The notes: generated from the sequence alone by a model not told the origin. Counted from the stretch's first letter, positions 39,808 to 49,918 are shown. The stretch is DNA of 64,000 nt from Chitinophagaceae bacterium (GCA_947488765.1 CANLAE010000008.1:37716-101715), one strand, 5' to 3'. Numbers and translations are program-made.

Positions 39808-40164
39808 ATGATAACAAATGTTTTGAATTGTGGAAAAAGCCACAAACAATACCGCATTATAGCCGAATGTGTCATTGCCCAAACGCAAGTGGCGTTGGCA
39901 GGTTTTTGTGCAGAAGAACAAGCTGAAAGTATACTGTTCAGGCACTTGCACAACCTTTGTGTGCAAAGTGATGGAAGCCTAAACAGTACGCATCACTTAC
40001 TTTGTAATATGATGCAGCAATGGCAATCTTCGTTTGATATTCCGGCGGCACAAATGCTGCAATATGTGCGTTCGTCTGATGCTACGGCACAACTGAAATC
40101 GGTTTGTTTGTACCGCACCAATGCAGGTGAAGAAGAACAATTGATTAATCGAATTTTGATGTAA
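39808..40164 (+). CDS. hypothetical protein divergent from umuDC
   Basis: 118 aa ORF with consistent codon use; no recognised domain. Confidence 0.55.
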   Translation: MITNVLNCGKSHKQYRIIAECVIAQTQVALAGFCAEEQAESILFRHLHNLCVQSDGSLNSTHHLLCNMMQQWQSSFDIPAAQMLQYVRSSDATAQLKSVCLYRTNAGEEEQLINRILM

Positions 40165-40272
40165 AAAAAGTATCAGTTGGTATTTTATGGAGAAAGGAAT
40201 GAAGCGAATGTTGGATGATACAATCAACAAACGTTCTTTTTATATACATTCGTCTTTTCTCAATATTAATTT

Positions 40273-41718
40273 ATGGATGTTATTATACAGGGTATTCAAG
40301 GTTTATTTAGCAACTGGAAAGGAATTCAGCCGGATCGTATAGAAAAGTTACCACAAAGTGGCAGCGATAGAATTTATTTTAGGTTGTACGCACAAGGGCA
40401 AACATTTATTGCAGCCCATAATTTGAATATAAAAGAGAACAATACTTTTATACATTTCAGCAAACATTTTCAACAAAAAAAATTGCCTGTACCCGAAATG
40501 TTTTGTGTGAATGAGGAGCAGACAATTTATATACAGCAAGACTTAGGCACCCATTCATTGCTGAATAAATTAGAAGAACACGGGCACAATGAATATGTAT
40601 ATGGATTGTTTGAAAAAAGTTTGCACAACCTTGTCCAAATTCAAATCAAAGGCAATGACGGATTGGATTACAACCAATGTTTAACTGCAAAAGAATTTGG
40701 CAAACAAGCCATACTTAGCGATTTACTTTACTTCAAATATTATTTTTTAGATACGCTTCGGTTACCTTATGATAAGCAAGCAATGATGGATGATTTTGAA
40801 GCATTGAGTACCTACCTCACCTTTACGCAACACAAGTATTTTATGTTTCGGGATTTTCAGAGCAGGAACATTATTGTACAAAATGATGCGGTTTTTTTTA
40901 TAGATTATCAGGGTGGTATGAAAGGTGCTTTGCAATATGATGTTGCAAGTTTGTTGTGGCAGGCAAAAGCAGAATTGAGCGAAGATTGGAAAGACAAATT
41001 GTTATTGTATTACATGGATGAAGTGGAAGTGTTGTTGCAGCAAAAAATTGATCGTACCACATTTGTAAGTCAGTACAATGGTTATGTGTTGATTCGGTTG
41101 TTGCAAGTGCTTGGTGCGTATGGTTTCAGGGGTTTGTTTGAGCGTAAGGCACATTTTTTGGCAAGCATTCCGCTGGCTTTGCAAAACCTTAAATTTTTTA
41201 TTGAGAATAAGCGTATAGGTATTGTTACACCTGAGTTTGACAGGGTTTTGAAAATTATTGTTGCCGATGAAATTATTCAAAAATTTACACCACTGCAAGC
41301 AACTGAAACAACACCGCTGGCAATTGAAATAAACAGCTTTAGTTATAAAAAAGGGATTCCAAAAGATGAAACTGAAAACGGTGGCGGTTTTGTATTTGAT
41401 ATGCGTGGAATACTGAACCCGGGCAGGTTTGATGATTACAAAACATTGAGCGGGAATGATAAATCTGTTCAGGATTTTTTGGAACAACGAACAAAAATGA
41501 ATGAGTATTTAAACAGCGTTTGGGACTTGATAGATATTAATGTTGAGAATTATCTGGAACGTGGATTTAGCAATTTGCAAATCAATTTTGGTTGTACTGG
41601 TGGGCAACACAGAAGCGTATATGCAGCAGAACAAACAGCAAGACATTTGCGGAATAAGTATAAGTTGAAAGTTCAGTTGACACATACCAATCAGGCGAAT
41701 TGGAAAACGGAATTGTAA
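40273..41718 (+). CDS. AmgK-like sugar kinase (APH fold) fused to a RapZ/YvcJ-like C-terminal domain
   Basis: APH/AmgK catalytic region YFMFRDFQSRNIIVQNDAVFFIDYQGGMKGALQYDVASLLW; C-terminal GGGFVFDMRGILNPGRFDDYKTLSGNDKSVQDFLE...INFGCTGGQHRSVYAAEQTARHL is RapZ C-domain-like. Confidence 0.85.
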   Translation: MDVIIQGIQGLFSNWKGIQPDRIEKLPQSGSDRIYFRLYAQGQTFIAAHNLNIKENNTFIHFSKHFQQKKLPVPEMFCVNEEQTIYIQQDLGTHSLLNKLEEHGHNEYVYGLFEKSLHNLVQIQIKGNDGLDYNQCLTAKEFGKQAILSDLLYFKYYFLDTLRLPYDKQAMMDDFEALSTYLTFTQHKYFMFRDFQSRNIIVQNDAVFFIDYQGGMKGALQYDVASLLWQAKAELSEDWKDKLLLYYMDEVEVLLQQKIDRTTFVSQYNGYVLIRLLQVLGAYGFRGLFERKAHFLASIPLALQNLKFFIENKRIGIVTPEFDRVLKIIVADEIIQKFTPLQATETTPLAIEINSFSYKKGIPKDETENGGGFVFDMRGILNPGRFDDYKTLSGNDKSVQDFLEQRTKMNEYLNSVWDLIDINVENYLERGFSNLQINFGCTGGQHRSVYAAEQTARHLRNKYKLKVQLTHTNQANWKTEL

Positions 41719-41768
41719 TTTTTTTATCCTCATTTACCTACAAATTTTGACCAATTAAATTTACCTAT

Positions 41769-42485
41769 ATGAAAGCAATGATTTTTGCAGCAGGATTGGG
41801 AACAAGGCTGAAACCCTGGACAGACAAGCATCCTAAGGCATTGGCTTTGGTAAATGGAAAAAGTTTGTTGCAAAGAAATATTGAATATTTACAATTGCAT
41901 GGCATTAATCAGGTGATTATTAATGTACATCATTTTGCTGATCAAATTGTAGCGGCTGTAGCAATGAATAATGGTTGGGGAAGTCAAATTGAAATTAGCG
42001 ATGAAACAAGTGAAGTATTAGAAACTGGTGGCGGATTAAAAAAAGCAGCTTGGTATTTTGAACAGGAACAACATTTTGTTTTGATGAATGTAGATATACT
42101 GACTGATTTAAATTTAACTGCTATGATACAGCAACACCAACAAAATCAAGTGTTGGCAACACTAGCTGTTACAGAAAGAAATACTTCAAGATATTTTTTA
42201 TTTAATGAAAATAATATGTTGTGCGGTTGGAAAAATGTACACACGAATGAAGAAAAAATTGTTCGTCAGGATGTACCACTTGTTGCAAAAGCATTCAGCG
42301 GAGTACATGTGATAGATACTGCAATTTTTTCTTTGGTGCACCAAAAAGGAAAGTTCTCTATGGTAGATGTTTATTTAAGTGTAGCCAATACCAACCTTAT
42401 TCAATCCTTTGATCACAGCGGAGGTAAATTGTTGGATGTTGGTAAGCCTGAAAGTATTGCAAAAGCAGAACAATTGTTTGTTTGA
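41769..42485 (+). CDS. nucleotidyltransferase, MurNAc-1-phosphate uridylyltransferase (MurU)-like
   Basis: MKAMIFAAGLGTRLKPWTDKHPKALALVNGKSLLQRNIEYL; next to the AmgK-like gene. Confidence 0.85.
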   Translation: MKAMIFAAGLGTRLKPWTDKHPKALALVNGKSLLQRNIEYLQLHGINQVIINVHHFADQIVAAVAMNNGWGSQIEISDETSEVLETGGGLKKAAWYFEQEQHFVLMNVDILTDLNLTAMIQQHQQNQVLATLAVTERNTSRYFLFNENNMLCGWKNVHTNEEKIVRQDVPLVAKAFSGVHVIDTAIFSLVHQKGKFSMVDVYLSVANTNLIQSFDHSGGKLLDVGKPESIAKAEQLFV

Positions 42486-42486
42486 T

Positions 42487-43716
42487 TTACACTTTGATAT
42501 AAATTTTTTTCTTGTCCATTAAAAAAACAATCAGCCAGTAAAAAGCAATCATGCACAAGGCATAAACAAGTGAGCCCACTCTTAAATCTGAGGCAATATT
42601 TTTACATACATGTTCATAAAACCAGCCAAAAGCTGATACATAAACGGGTTTGCCATTGGCATCTGTTTTCTCAAAAATTCTAAACAGCCCAAGTAAGCGA
42701 GGCAGAAAGCCACTTAATACAAAAATGAACAATGGATTTTTTCCAAACACATCAAAAAATTTGCTCCATTTTCCGGTAACTCCTTTAAACTCTATCAAAT
42801 AAATTAACAACGCAAGTGTAAGCGTAGCAAGGCCTGTAGTGTAAACGGTATAGCTGCTTGTCCATATTTTTTTGTTAATTTAAATTAACAACGCAAGTGT
42901 AAGCGTAGCAAGGCCTGTAGTGTATACGGTATAGCTGCTTGTCCATATTTTTTTGTTAATTGGAAAAACCATATCCCAACAATAACCTGCAACTACTAAT
43001 ATTACTCCTGCAATAAATAAGTTGCTTAACATTTCAAAATTTTTGCCTTTTTGTTGAATGTATTGACCAATAAAAAAACCAAATATTACTTGTACAATAG
43101 CAGCAATGGTACTTGAAATTCCTTCCGGATCAAAAGGGATTCCTTCTCCTTTATAGATGTGGGAAAGACCTAAAATCTTTAAATCAATGGAAGTTCCAAA
43201 AAATCCGGATAAGCTGTAAGGGTCTGCAGGATTTGAAAACCAGCACAACAACCAATAACCAAGTAATAACGAACAACTGAGTACAAATGCGCCACGTGTT
43301 TTAAGAAAATAAACAGCGATTGAAGCAAAAAAATAACAAACTGCAATGCGTTGCAATACGCCAAAAATGCGGATGTTTTCCCATGTCTTTGCCACCAGAT
43401 GGTTGTTGTCCCATTTTACAAACGGACTCCAGTTTAAGAATAATCCTATTGCAAAAATCAGTAAGGTTCTTTTGATTACTTTTTTAAAAAAGAAGGAATT
43501 TCCTGCTGCTTCAAATTTGGGCATTACAAATGCCATTGCATTTCCTACGGCAAACAAAAAAAACGGAAATACTAAGTCAGTTGGTGTACAGCCATGCCAA
43601 TTGGCATGTTCCAGCGGAGGAAAAATATGCGCCCATGAACCAGGGTTGTTTACCAATATCATCAGTGCTACTGTAGCACCTCTAAATACATCTAAGGAAT
43701 AATATCTTTGATTCAT
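42487..43716 (-). pseudogene. HGSNAT/NagX-like transmembrane acyltransferase (DUF5009/DUF1624-type), interrupted by a stop at an 81-bp tandem duplication
   Basis: Two track ORFs (42880..43716 and 42487..42810) form one protein: YYSLDVFRGATVALMILVNNPGSWAHIFPPLEHANWHGCTPTDLVFPFFLFAVGNAM plus YLIEFKGVTGKWSKFFDVFGKNPLFIFVLSGFLPRLL; in-frame TAA at 42880-42882. Confidence 0.8.
42802..42961. repeat. 81-bp tandem duplication
   Basis: AATTAACAACGCAAGTGTAAGCGTAGCAAGGCCTGTAGTGTA(A/T)ACGGTATAGCTGCTTGTCCATATTTTTTTGTTAATT occurs twice; CGCAAGTGTA at 42811 and again at 42892 (period 81). Confidence 0.95.
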
Positions 43717-43890
43717 GTGATTAATTTCTAGCTATGAAGGTAAGTCAGGAAATGAAATGTTGCAATTTTCAATTCGTTGTTTTTGATTACCGTAAATACA
43801 AACAACTTTATTTGCGTAAGAAAAAGTAAAATAAATTTTGTTATTTTTATTATTCTTTGGGCTTATTTTTAAAGTTATAATTAAAACACG

Positions 43891-44901
43891 TTGATAAATT
43901 TTGTATTGATAGGTTGTGGTAAAATTGGGAAGCGACATGCAGCATTCATGTCCACCTTTGGCAAATTATTGGCGGTATGTGATGTAGACAAAAACAGAGC
44001 AGATGCATTGGCAAATCAATTTGATGTGCCTGCTTTTTATGCAATAGAAGATTTACTGCACAACATAAAAAATGCAACGGTAGCAGCCGTTTGTACGCCC
44101 AATGGATTGCATGCGCAACACAGTATTCAGCTATTAAATGCTGGCTTACATGTAATTTGTGAAAAGCCAATGGCATTGACAGTGGAAGACTGTAACAAGA
44201 TGATTGCCGTTGCTGAAGAAAATAATAAATACCTTTTTTGTGTAAAGCAAAACAGATTCAATCCGCCGGTAGCTGCCGTAAAAAAGTTGATGGATGAAGG
44301 CGTTTTGGGTAAAATTTACAGTATTCAACTCAATTGTTTTTGGAATCGGAATGACGATTATTATCTTAATTCCTGGCATGGAACAAAAGCATTGGATGGC
44401 GGTACATTATATACGCAATTCAGCCATTTTATAGATTTATTGTACTGGATGTTTGGTGATGTAAAGCACGTTGAAGCTTTAATCAAAAATTGCAAGCATC
44501 AAAACGCTATTGAATTTGAAGATACCGGAGTAGCAATCCTTGAATTTGAAATGGGTATAATTGGAACAATCAATTACACCGTAAATAGTTTTGAGCAAAA
44601 TATGGAAGGCTCGCTCACCATCTTCGGCGAAAATGGAACGCTAAAAATTGGTGGTCAGTATTTAAATGAGATTGCTTATCAGTGTATTAAAAACTACGCC
44701 ATAGAAAATTTACCTGAAGGAAATGCTCCCAATAATTATGGCAATTACCAAGGTTCTATGAGCAACCATGATAAAGTGTATGAAAATGTGGTGAATGTTT
44801 TGATGAACAATGCAAACACAACAGTAAGTACGGTGGAAGCTTTAAAAACGGTAGAAATTATCCAACGCATTTATTCAGCAGCAAATAATACTTATGTCTA
44901 A
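43891..44901 (+). CDS. Gfo/Idh/MocA oxidoreductase (WlbA/WbpB-like)
   Basis: NFVLIGCGKIGKRHAAFMSTFGKLLAVCDVD, GLHVICEKPMALTVEDC; TTG start. Confidence 0.88.
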   Translation: MINFVLIGCGKIGKRHAAFMSTFGKLLAVCDVDKNRADALANQFDVPAFYAIEDLLHNIKNATVAAVCTPNGLHAQHSIQLLNAGLHVICEKPMALTVEDCNKMIAVAEENNKYLFCVKQNRFNPPVAAVKKLMDEGVLGKIYSIQLNCFWNRNDDYYLNSWHGTKALDGGTLYTQFSHFIDLLYWMFGDVKHVEALIKNCKHQNAIEFEDTGVAILEFEMGIIGTINYTVNSFEQNMEGSLTIFGENGTLKIGGQYLNEIAYQCIKNYAIENLPEGNAPNNYGNYQGSMSNHDKVYENVVNVLMNNANTTVSTVEALKTVEIIQRIYSAANNTYV

Positions 44902-45358
44902 CGCCCCCACTTTATACCATGCAAAAATTGCCGATGATGTGGTGATTGGTAACCATGTTTCAATTGTACAACCGGTAAACTTGTACGGTTGTACCATAGG
45001 CAATCATTGTTTTGTAGGACCTTTTGTAGAAATACAGAAAAATGTAACTATTGGAGATAATACCAAAATTCAATCCCATTCTTTTATTTGCGAATTGGTT
45101 ACCATAGGCAATCATTGTTTTATAGGACATGGCACTATGTTTGTTAACGACAAGTTTACCAATGGTGGACCGGCAATGGGGGATACAACTTTATGGGCAG
45201 CAACTACTATTGGTAACCATGTTTCTATTGGTTCTAATGTAACGGTATTACCGGTGTCTATTTGTGACCATGTGGTGATTGGTGCAGGGGCTGTAGTAAC
45301 AAAAGATATTATCGAGCCAGGAACTTATGTAGGAAATCCTGCAAGGAAACTTAAATAG
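44894..45358 (+). CDS. left-handed beta-helix acyltransferase (WlbB/WbpD-like)
   Basis: Hexapeptide repeats; overlaps the oxidoreductase by 8 bp; VIGAGAVVTKDIIEPGTYVGNPARKLK. Confidence 0.88.
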   Translation: MSNAPTLYHAKIADDVVIGNHVSIVQPVNLYGCTIGNHCFVGPFVEIQKNVTIGDNTKIQSHSFICELVTIGNHCFIGHGTMFVNDKFTNGGPAMGDTTLWAATTIGNHVSIGSNVTVLPVSICDHVVIGAGAVVTKDIIEPGTYVGNPARKLK

Positions 45359-45621
45359 CTTAAAATCACAATTTAGAATAAAGAAATTCTGGCCTTAGAA
45401 ATTAGATGTATAACAATTTTTTTTAATTTTGGAGTTAACATATTTTCACGTATGTTTGTAACCGTATAAATGTTATCTTTTTTGCGCTAGCAATATCATT
45501 TATAAAGCCGCTTGTCTATAATCTATCCATGATTACAAGACAATTTTTATTAATATAATCGACCGCTCTGTGAGTGACTTGGCGGAGCTGTGTATTACTT
45601 AAAACATATCATAATTTTTGT

Positions 45622-46431
45622 ATGAAAAAACCTGTACTATTTCTCCCGCTGCTATTACTGTTTTTATTCAGTTGTGTCAGTAAAAAAGAAATTGAAAAGT
45701 CTTACCAGTTGTTTCAAACAGATTTGGATAGCATGTCCAACTATACCTATAAAGAACTGACCATTAAAGAAGGGGATAACCTTTCAATACAGGTATATAC
45801 ATTGGCAAGCGCCGACCAGCAACAAGTAGCACTTTTTAATCTGCCCAATACCGGAACTAAAACTACTGCAGGCGCAGCATCAGGAGCTGCTTCAGGAGGT
45901 GCTTATGTGGTGAATACCTCCGGTGAAATTTTTTTACCAAAAATTGGCATGTATAAAGTTGTGGGTTTAACCTGCGCTCAGTTAACTGAGAAACTTAAAA
46001 CAGACTGGGCTACTTATGTAAAGGATATTGTAGTAGATGTAAGAATGTTGGGCTTTAATGTAAATATGCTGGGAGAAGTAAAAGTACCCGGTGTGAAAAG
46101 TTTTACAACAGGTCGTGCAACTGTACTCGATGCAATAGCCGCTGCGGGTGGCTTAAACGATGAAGCAAAACGAACCGATATCAAATTGGTGCGGGAAGAA
46201 AATGGCAAACGAACATCTTATCTGTTAGATTTAACCAGCTCAAAAATTTACCGGTCACCAGTTTTTCAGTTGCAACAAAATGATTTAATTTATGTAGGTG
46301 CAAGTGACTATAAATTTGCTAGCCTGAAAAACTCCAGATTTGGTACTACTTTAAATCCCGTTTCAACAATTACTAACTTAATATTTCCATTGTTGAGCAT
46401 TGCTTACTTCATAGTTTCATTACAAAGATAA
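45622..46431 (+). CDS. polysaccharide export lipoprotein (Wza-like)
   Basis: Lipobox FLFSC; KEGDNLSIQVYTLASADQQQVALFN, FLPKIGMYKVVGLT, MLGEVKVPGVKSF SLBB-like. Confidence 0.9.
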   Translation: MKKPVLFLPLLLLFLFSCVSKKEIEKSYQLFQTDLDSMSNYTYKELTIKEGDNLSIQVYTLASADQQQVALFNLPNTGTKTTAGAASGAASGGAYVVNTSGEIFLPKIGMYKVVGLTCAQLTEKLKTDWATYVKDIVVDVRMLGFNVNMLGEVKVPGVKSFTTGRATVLDAIAAAGGLNDEAKRTDIKLVREENGKRTSYLLDLTSSKIYRSPVFQLQQNDLIYVGASDYKFASLKNSRFGTTLNPVSTITNLIFPLLSIAYFIVSLQR

Positions 46432-46450
46432 TTTCTTAAAATTTTTTTAA

Positions 46451-48895
46451 ATGAGTGATTTTAATAATCAAATCATCGGATTGAATAAGGGTGGTGAAAA
46501 AAAGAAAATTCAGTTAAGCGAATTATTTTTTAAATACTTCAGTCACTTCCCGCTCTTTATTATTTCTCTGGTATTGTCTTTAACCATCATTCAGTTGATT
46601 ATACGATACGATACGCCAATGTACAACGCCAGTGTACAAGTATTGGTGGCAGATGACCAAAGCCAAAAAGCCTCGGGTCAACAAAATGATATTGTGAACC
46701 AAGCATTGACTGGTGTTAAGCCCATCAATATTGAAAATGAATTGGAATTGATTAAGTCAATCAATTTATTGCAAGAGGTAGTTAAAAAAGGAGATTACAA
46801 CATTAATTATTTTAAAGAAGGGAATATCAAAAACTCAGAATCTTCTTTGCGAACACCATTCAAATTTAGTTTTTTTGCCATTCCCGATTCTGCCGGTTCT
46901 TACTCATTTAAGGTAAGCAAGTTAACACCTATTGGAGGAGACATCGATTTTTTGGGCAGTGTGCAACAATTCAAATGGAATGACACCGTTACTTTCAATA
47001 AAATAAAATTGATGGTAACGGCTTCCGATGTTTATACCATTAACCAGGAAAAAAATCCATATACTGTTGTCTGGAATCCCATCCGGTCTGTTGCAGCTGC
47101 ATTTCAGGGCTCCATTTCTGCCGCCTCACTCAAACCCCGTTCTAGCATTGTAGTGATAACTTTAAAGGGAGAGAATCGGTCAAAAATGACAGGTTTTTTA
47201 GATGATTTACTTACAGAATTGATTGAAAAAGATATACAACAAAAAAAAGAAGCAGCCTATAATACCCTCAAATTTATCGACGAACGGGTTGATATGGTTG
47301 CCAAAGAGCTGGGCATGGTAGAACAGGATTTGCTGAACTTTAGAAAAAAAGGAAGGTTTTTAACCAGCGAAGCTGAGTTTGGTTATTACCAAGGCAGAAT
47401 TTCGGAATCTGATAAATTACTAGAAGCCTGGAATTTGGAAATTGAGATACTTAAAATGATTCAGAACTACTTGAATACCGATAAGTTAAACCAAAGTATG
47501 CGTACCATCCCTACCAATTTAAGTGTAACGGATGCGGTATTTGGAGGGATGATTTTAAAGTATAATGAATTGCAAATCAGAAAACAAACCCTTGCACCTA
47601 CACTTACCAAAGACAACGATGTGATCAATAGCATCAATATTCAACTAAAAGAAATCAAAGAAAATATTTTAACAACATCCGTTAATTTGATTAAGGCAGG
47701 AGAACTGAAGATAAAAGCATACAACGACAGAAAAAATCAGGATATTGGAAACCTATCGCAATTGCCTGAAAAAGAAAAGACAAATCAGGAAATTAACAGG
47801 CAAAGACAAACCAAAGAAAAACTATTTTTATACCTCTTGCAAAGAAAGGAAGAAACTGCAATTTCTTCTATTTCCACAGCATCTAATTATCGAAAACTCG
47901 ATCCGGCAATTGCGTCGGGTAAACCATTGGGTACTCCCGATTCTCAATTGCAATTGGTGGGCTTATCCATCGGATTTATCCTCCCGATTTTTATTATTTA
48001 CCTGCTAGATTTATTCAACAATAAAATTACCCAGCGAACCGATATTACCGAAAATTCGGATGCCCCTATTATTGCCGAGATTAGTTACGATCCCAGCTTC
48101 AATACTATGTTGATAGGAAATACCAGAAGTGTGATTGCCGAACAGTTTAGAATATTTAGAAGTAATCTGCAGTTTCTTTTACCCAAAAACAATGATGATA
48201 AACTTGGCAAAATAATCCTTGTTACTTCATCTATGAGTGGTGAGGGAAAATCTTTTGTAAGTTTAAATTTGGCATCAGTGATTTCTTTATCCGGAAAAAA
48301 AGTGGCATTGCTTGAGTTTGATTTGCGTAAATTAAAAAGTATTTCCATCCCCGAATTAGATGGCATCACAAGTATTGGAATATCCAATTATTTAACAGGT
48401 CAGGTTACCGATCCTGCCTCTATTCATCAATCGCTCGCATCATTTCCATTATTGCATATTTATCGTACCGGTCCATTACCCTATAACCCAGCCGAATTAA
48501 TTATTGGAGATGCCATGGGGCAATTGATGGAATATGTTAAATCCAATTACGATTACGTTATTATGGACTCTGCCCCTATTGGGTTGGTAAGCGACTCTTT
48601 TACACTGGCTAATTATGCCGATGCAGTTTTATATGTGCTCAGACAAAGATATACTTTCAAAACCCAGCTAACCCAGGTAGAGGAACTTAAAAATGCCAAC
48701 AAATTAAAAAATTTATCTTTTGTGGTAAATGATGTAAAAGCAGGGGCACGATACGGATATTATGGTTACGGCTATGGTTATGGCTACGGTTATGGTTACG
48801 GCTATGGTTACGGCTATGGCTCAAAACAAAACAGCTATTTCGATAACATGGAAAAAAAGAAGTGGTGGAAAAATATTTTTAGCGCAAAAAAATAG
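46451..48895 (+). CDS. polysaccharide co-polymerase / BY-kinase (Wzc-like)
   Basis: Wzz N-domain, Walker A VTSSMSGEGKSFVSLNLASVISLSGKKVALLEFDLR, VIMDSAPIGLVSD, Tyr-rich C-terminus YGYYGYGYGYGYG... Confidence 0.95.
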   Translation: MSDFNNQIIGLNKGGEKKKIQLSELFFKYFSHFPLFIISLVLSLTIIQLIIRYDTPMYNASVQVLVADDQSQKASGQQNDIVNQALTGVKPINIENELELIKSINLLQEVVKKGDYNINYFKEGNIKNSESSLRTPFKFSFFAIPDSAGSYSFKVSKLTPIGGDIDFLGSVQQFKWNDTVTFNKIKLMVTASDVYTINQEKNPYTVVWNPIRSVAAAFQGSISAASLKPRSSIVVITLKGENRSKMTGFLDDLLTELIEKDIQQKKEAAYNTLKFIDERVDMVAKELGMVEQDLLNFRKKGRFLTSEAEFGYYQGRISESDKLLEAWNLEIEILKMIQNYLNTDKLNQSMRTIPTNLSVTDAVFGGMILKYNELQIRKQTLAPTLTKDNDVINSINIQLKEIKENILTTSVNLIKAGELKIKAYNDRKNQDIGNLSQLPEKEKTNQEINRQRQTKEKLFLYLLQRKEETAISSISTASNYRKLDPAIASGKPLGTPDSQLQLVGLSIGFILPIFIIYLLDLFNNKITQRTDITENSDAPIIAEISYDPSFNTMLIGNTRSVIAEQFRIFRSNLQFLLPKNNDDKLGKIILVTSSMSGEGKSFVSLNLASVISLSGKKVALLEFDLRKLKSISIPELDGITSIGISNYLTGQVTDPASIHQSLASFPLLHIYRTGPLPYNPAELIIGDAMGQLMEYVKSNYDYVIMDSAPIGLVSDSFTLANYADAVLYVLRQRYTFKTQLTQVEELKNANKLKNLSFVVNDVKAGARYGYYGYGYGYGYGYGYGYGYGYGSKQNSYFDNMEKKKWWKNIFSAKK
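48764..48820 (+). repeat. hexanucleotide GGYTAY array encoding poly(Gly-Tyr)
   Basis: GGTTACGGCTATGGTTATGGCTACGGTTATGGTTACGGCTATGGTTACGGCTATGGC within wzc. Confidence 0.95.
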
Positions 48896-48929
48896 CTGTC
48901 GCACAAATAATTATTCATACAAAAAGTAC

Positions 48930-49787
48930 ATGCAAAAAACAACAGATACACCCGAGTGGGATTTGGTAATACAGCCTCAAAGCTCCTTATTTAGTTTAAA
49001 TTTGAGAGATGTATGGCGTTACCGTGATTTGCTTGTGATGTTTGTGAAACGAGATTTTGTGAGTTTTTACAAACAAACCATATTAGGGCCCTTGTGGTTT
49101 TTTATACAGCCATTATTTACAACAATTGTATTTACTTTCATTTTTGGTAATTTAGCCGGACTTAGTACTGATGATTTGCCACAGCCTTTGTTTTATATGG
49201 CAGGGATTACTGCCTGGAATTATTTTGCCGATTGCCTTACCAAAACTTCTACCGTTTTTCGGGACAATGCCAATATTTTTGGTAAAGTATATTTTCCTCG
49301 CTTAATTATGCCGTTAAGTATTGTAGCAAGTAATTTGGTGCGGTTTGGTGTGCAAATGATTTTGTTTATAATGATGGTTGTGTATTACTATTTTCAGGGG
49401 GCACATTTTCAAATTACTTGGGCAATTGCGCTATTTCCATTGTTAATAATACTTATGGCATTACTTGGTTTGGGGTTGGGTTTAATTATTACCGCATTAA
49501 CCACCACTTATAGAGATTTGGCTTTTTTAATAACTTTTGGTGTACAATTAATGATGTATGCCACAACAGTAATTTACCCATTGAGCTCCGCTCCGGCAAA
49601 GTACCACACCATTGTTACACTCAATCCCATGACAGGCATTATAGAGGCTTTCCGTTACGGGTTTTTGGGCAAAGGCATTATTACCTGGCACACATTGGGT
49701 TACTCTGTTATTTTTACAGTAATATCTGTTTTATTAGGCGTTGTAATTTTTAATAAAACGGAGAAGACGTTTGTGGATACGATATAA
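48930..49787 (+). CDS. ABC transporter permease, polysaccharide export (Wzm-like)
   Basis: VMFVKRDFVSFYKQTILGPLWFFIQPLFTTIVFTFIFGNLAG; ATG at 48930 (the track start at 48762 lies out of frame inside wzc). Confidence 0.92.
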   Translation: MQKTTDTPEWDLVIQPQSSLFSLNLRDVWRYRDLLVMFVKRDFVSFYKQTILGPLWFFIQPLFTTIVFTFIFGNLAGLSTDDLPQPLFYMAGITAWNYFADCLTKTSTVFRDNANIFGKVYFPRLIMPLSIVASNLVRFGVQMILFIMMVVYYYFQGAHFQITWAIALFPLLIILMALLGLGLGLIITALTTTYRDLAFLITFGVQLMMYATTVIYPLSSAPAKYHTIVTLNPMTGIIEAFRYGFLGKGIITWHTLGYSVIFTVISVLLGVVIFNKTEKTFVDTI

Positions 49788-49918
49788 GGTTGAGGATAAG
49801 GTTGAGGGGGGAGAAAGGTTGAGGTAAAGGTTGAGGGGGGAAAAGAAAGGTTGAGATGAGGATAAGGTTGAGGATAAGTTTAAGGATAAGGTTGAGGGGG
49901 AAAAGAAAGGTTAAGATT
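49787..49918. repeat. degenerate GGTTGAGG(GGG/ATAA) array, G-rich on + strand
   Basis: AAGGTTGAGGATAAGGTTGAGGGGGGAGAAAGGTTGAGGTAAAGGTTGAGGGGGGAAAAGAAAGGTTGAGATGAGGATAAGGTTGAGG... starts at the wzm stop. Confidence 0.92.

Noticed and set aside
39733-39966. Long N-terminal extension of the UmuD ORF
   Set aside because: Antisense to ORF 39808-40164 and intergenic DNA; UmuD similarity begins after MDNEIGQ.
44894-45358. Repeated GGCAATCATTGTTT / GGTAACCATGTTTC segments in the acyltransferase
   Set aside because: Explained by hexapeptide repeats of a left-handed beta-helix protein.
48762-48929. Track start of the Wzm ORF at 48762 (MVTAMVMATVMVTAMVTAMAQ...)
   Set aside because: Out-of-frame reading of the poly(Gly-Tyr) repeat inside wzc; ATG 48930 fits the permease N-terminus.
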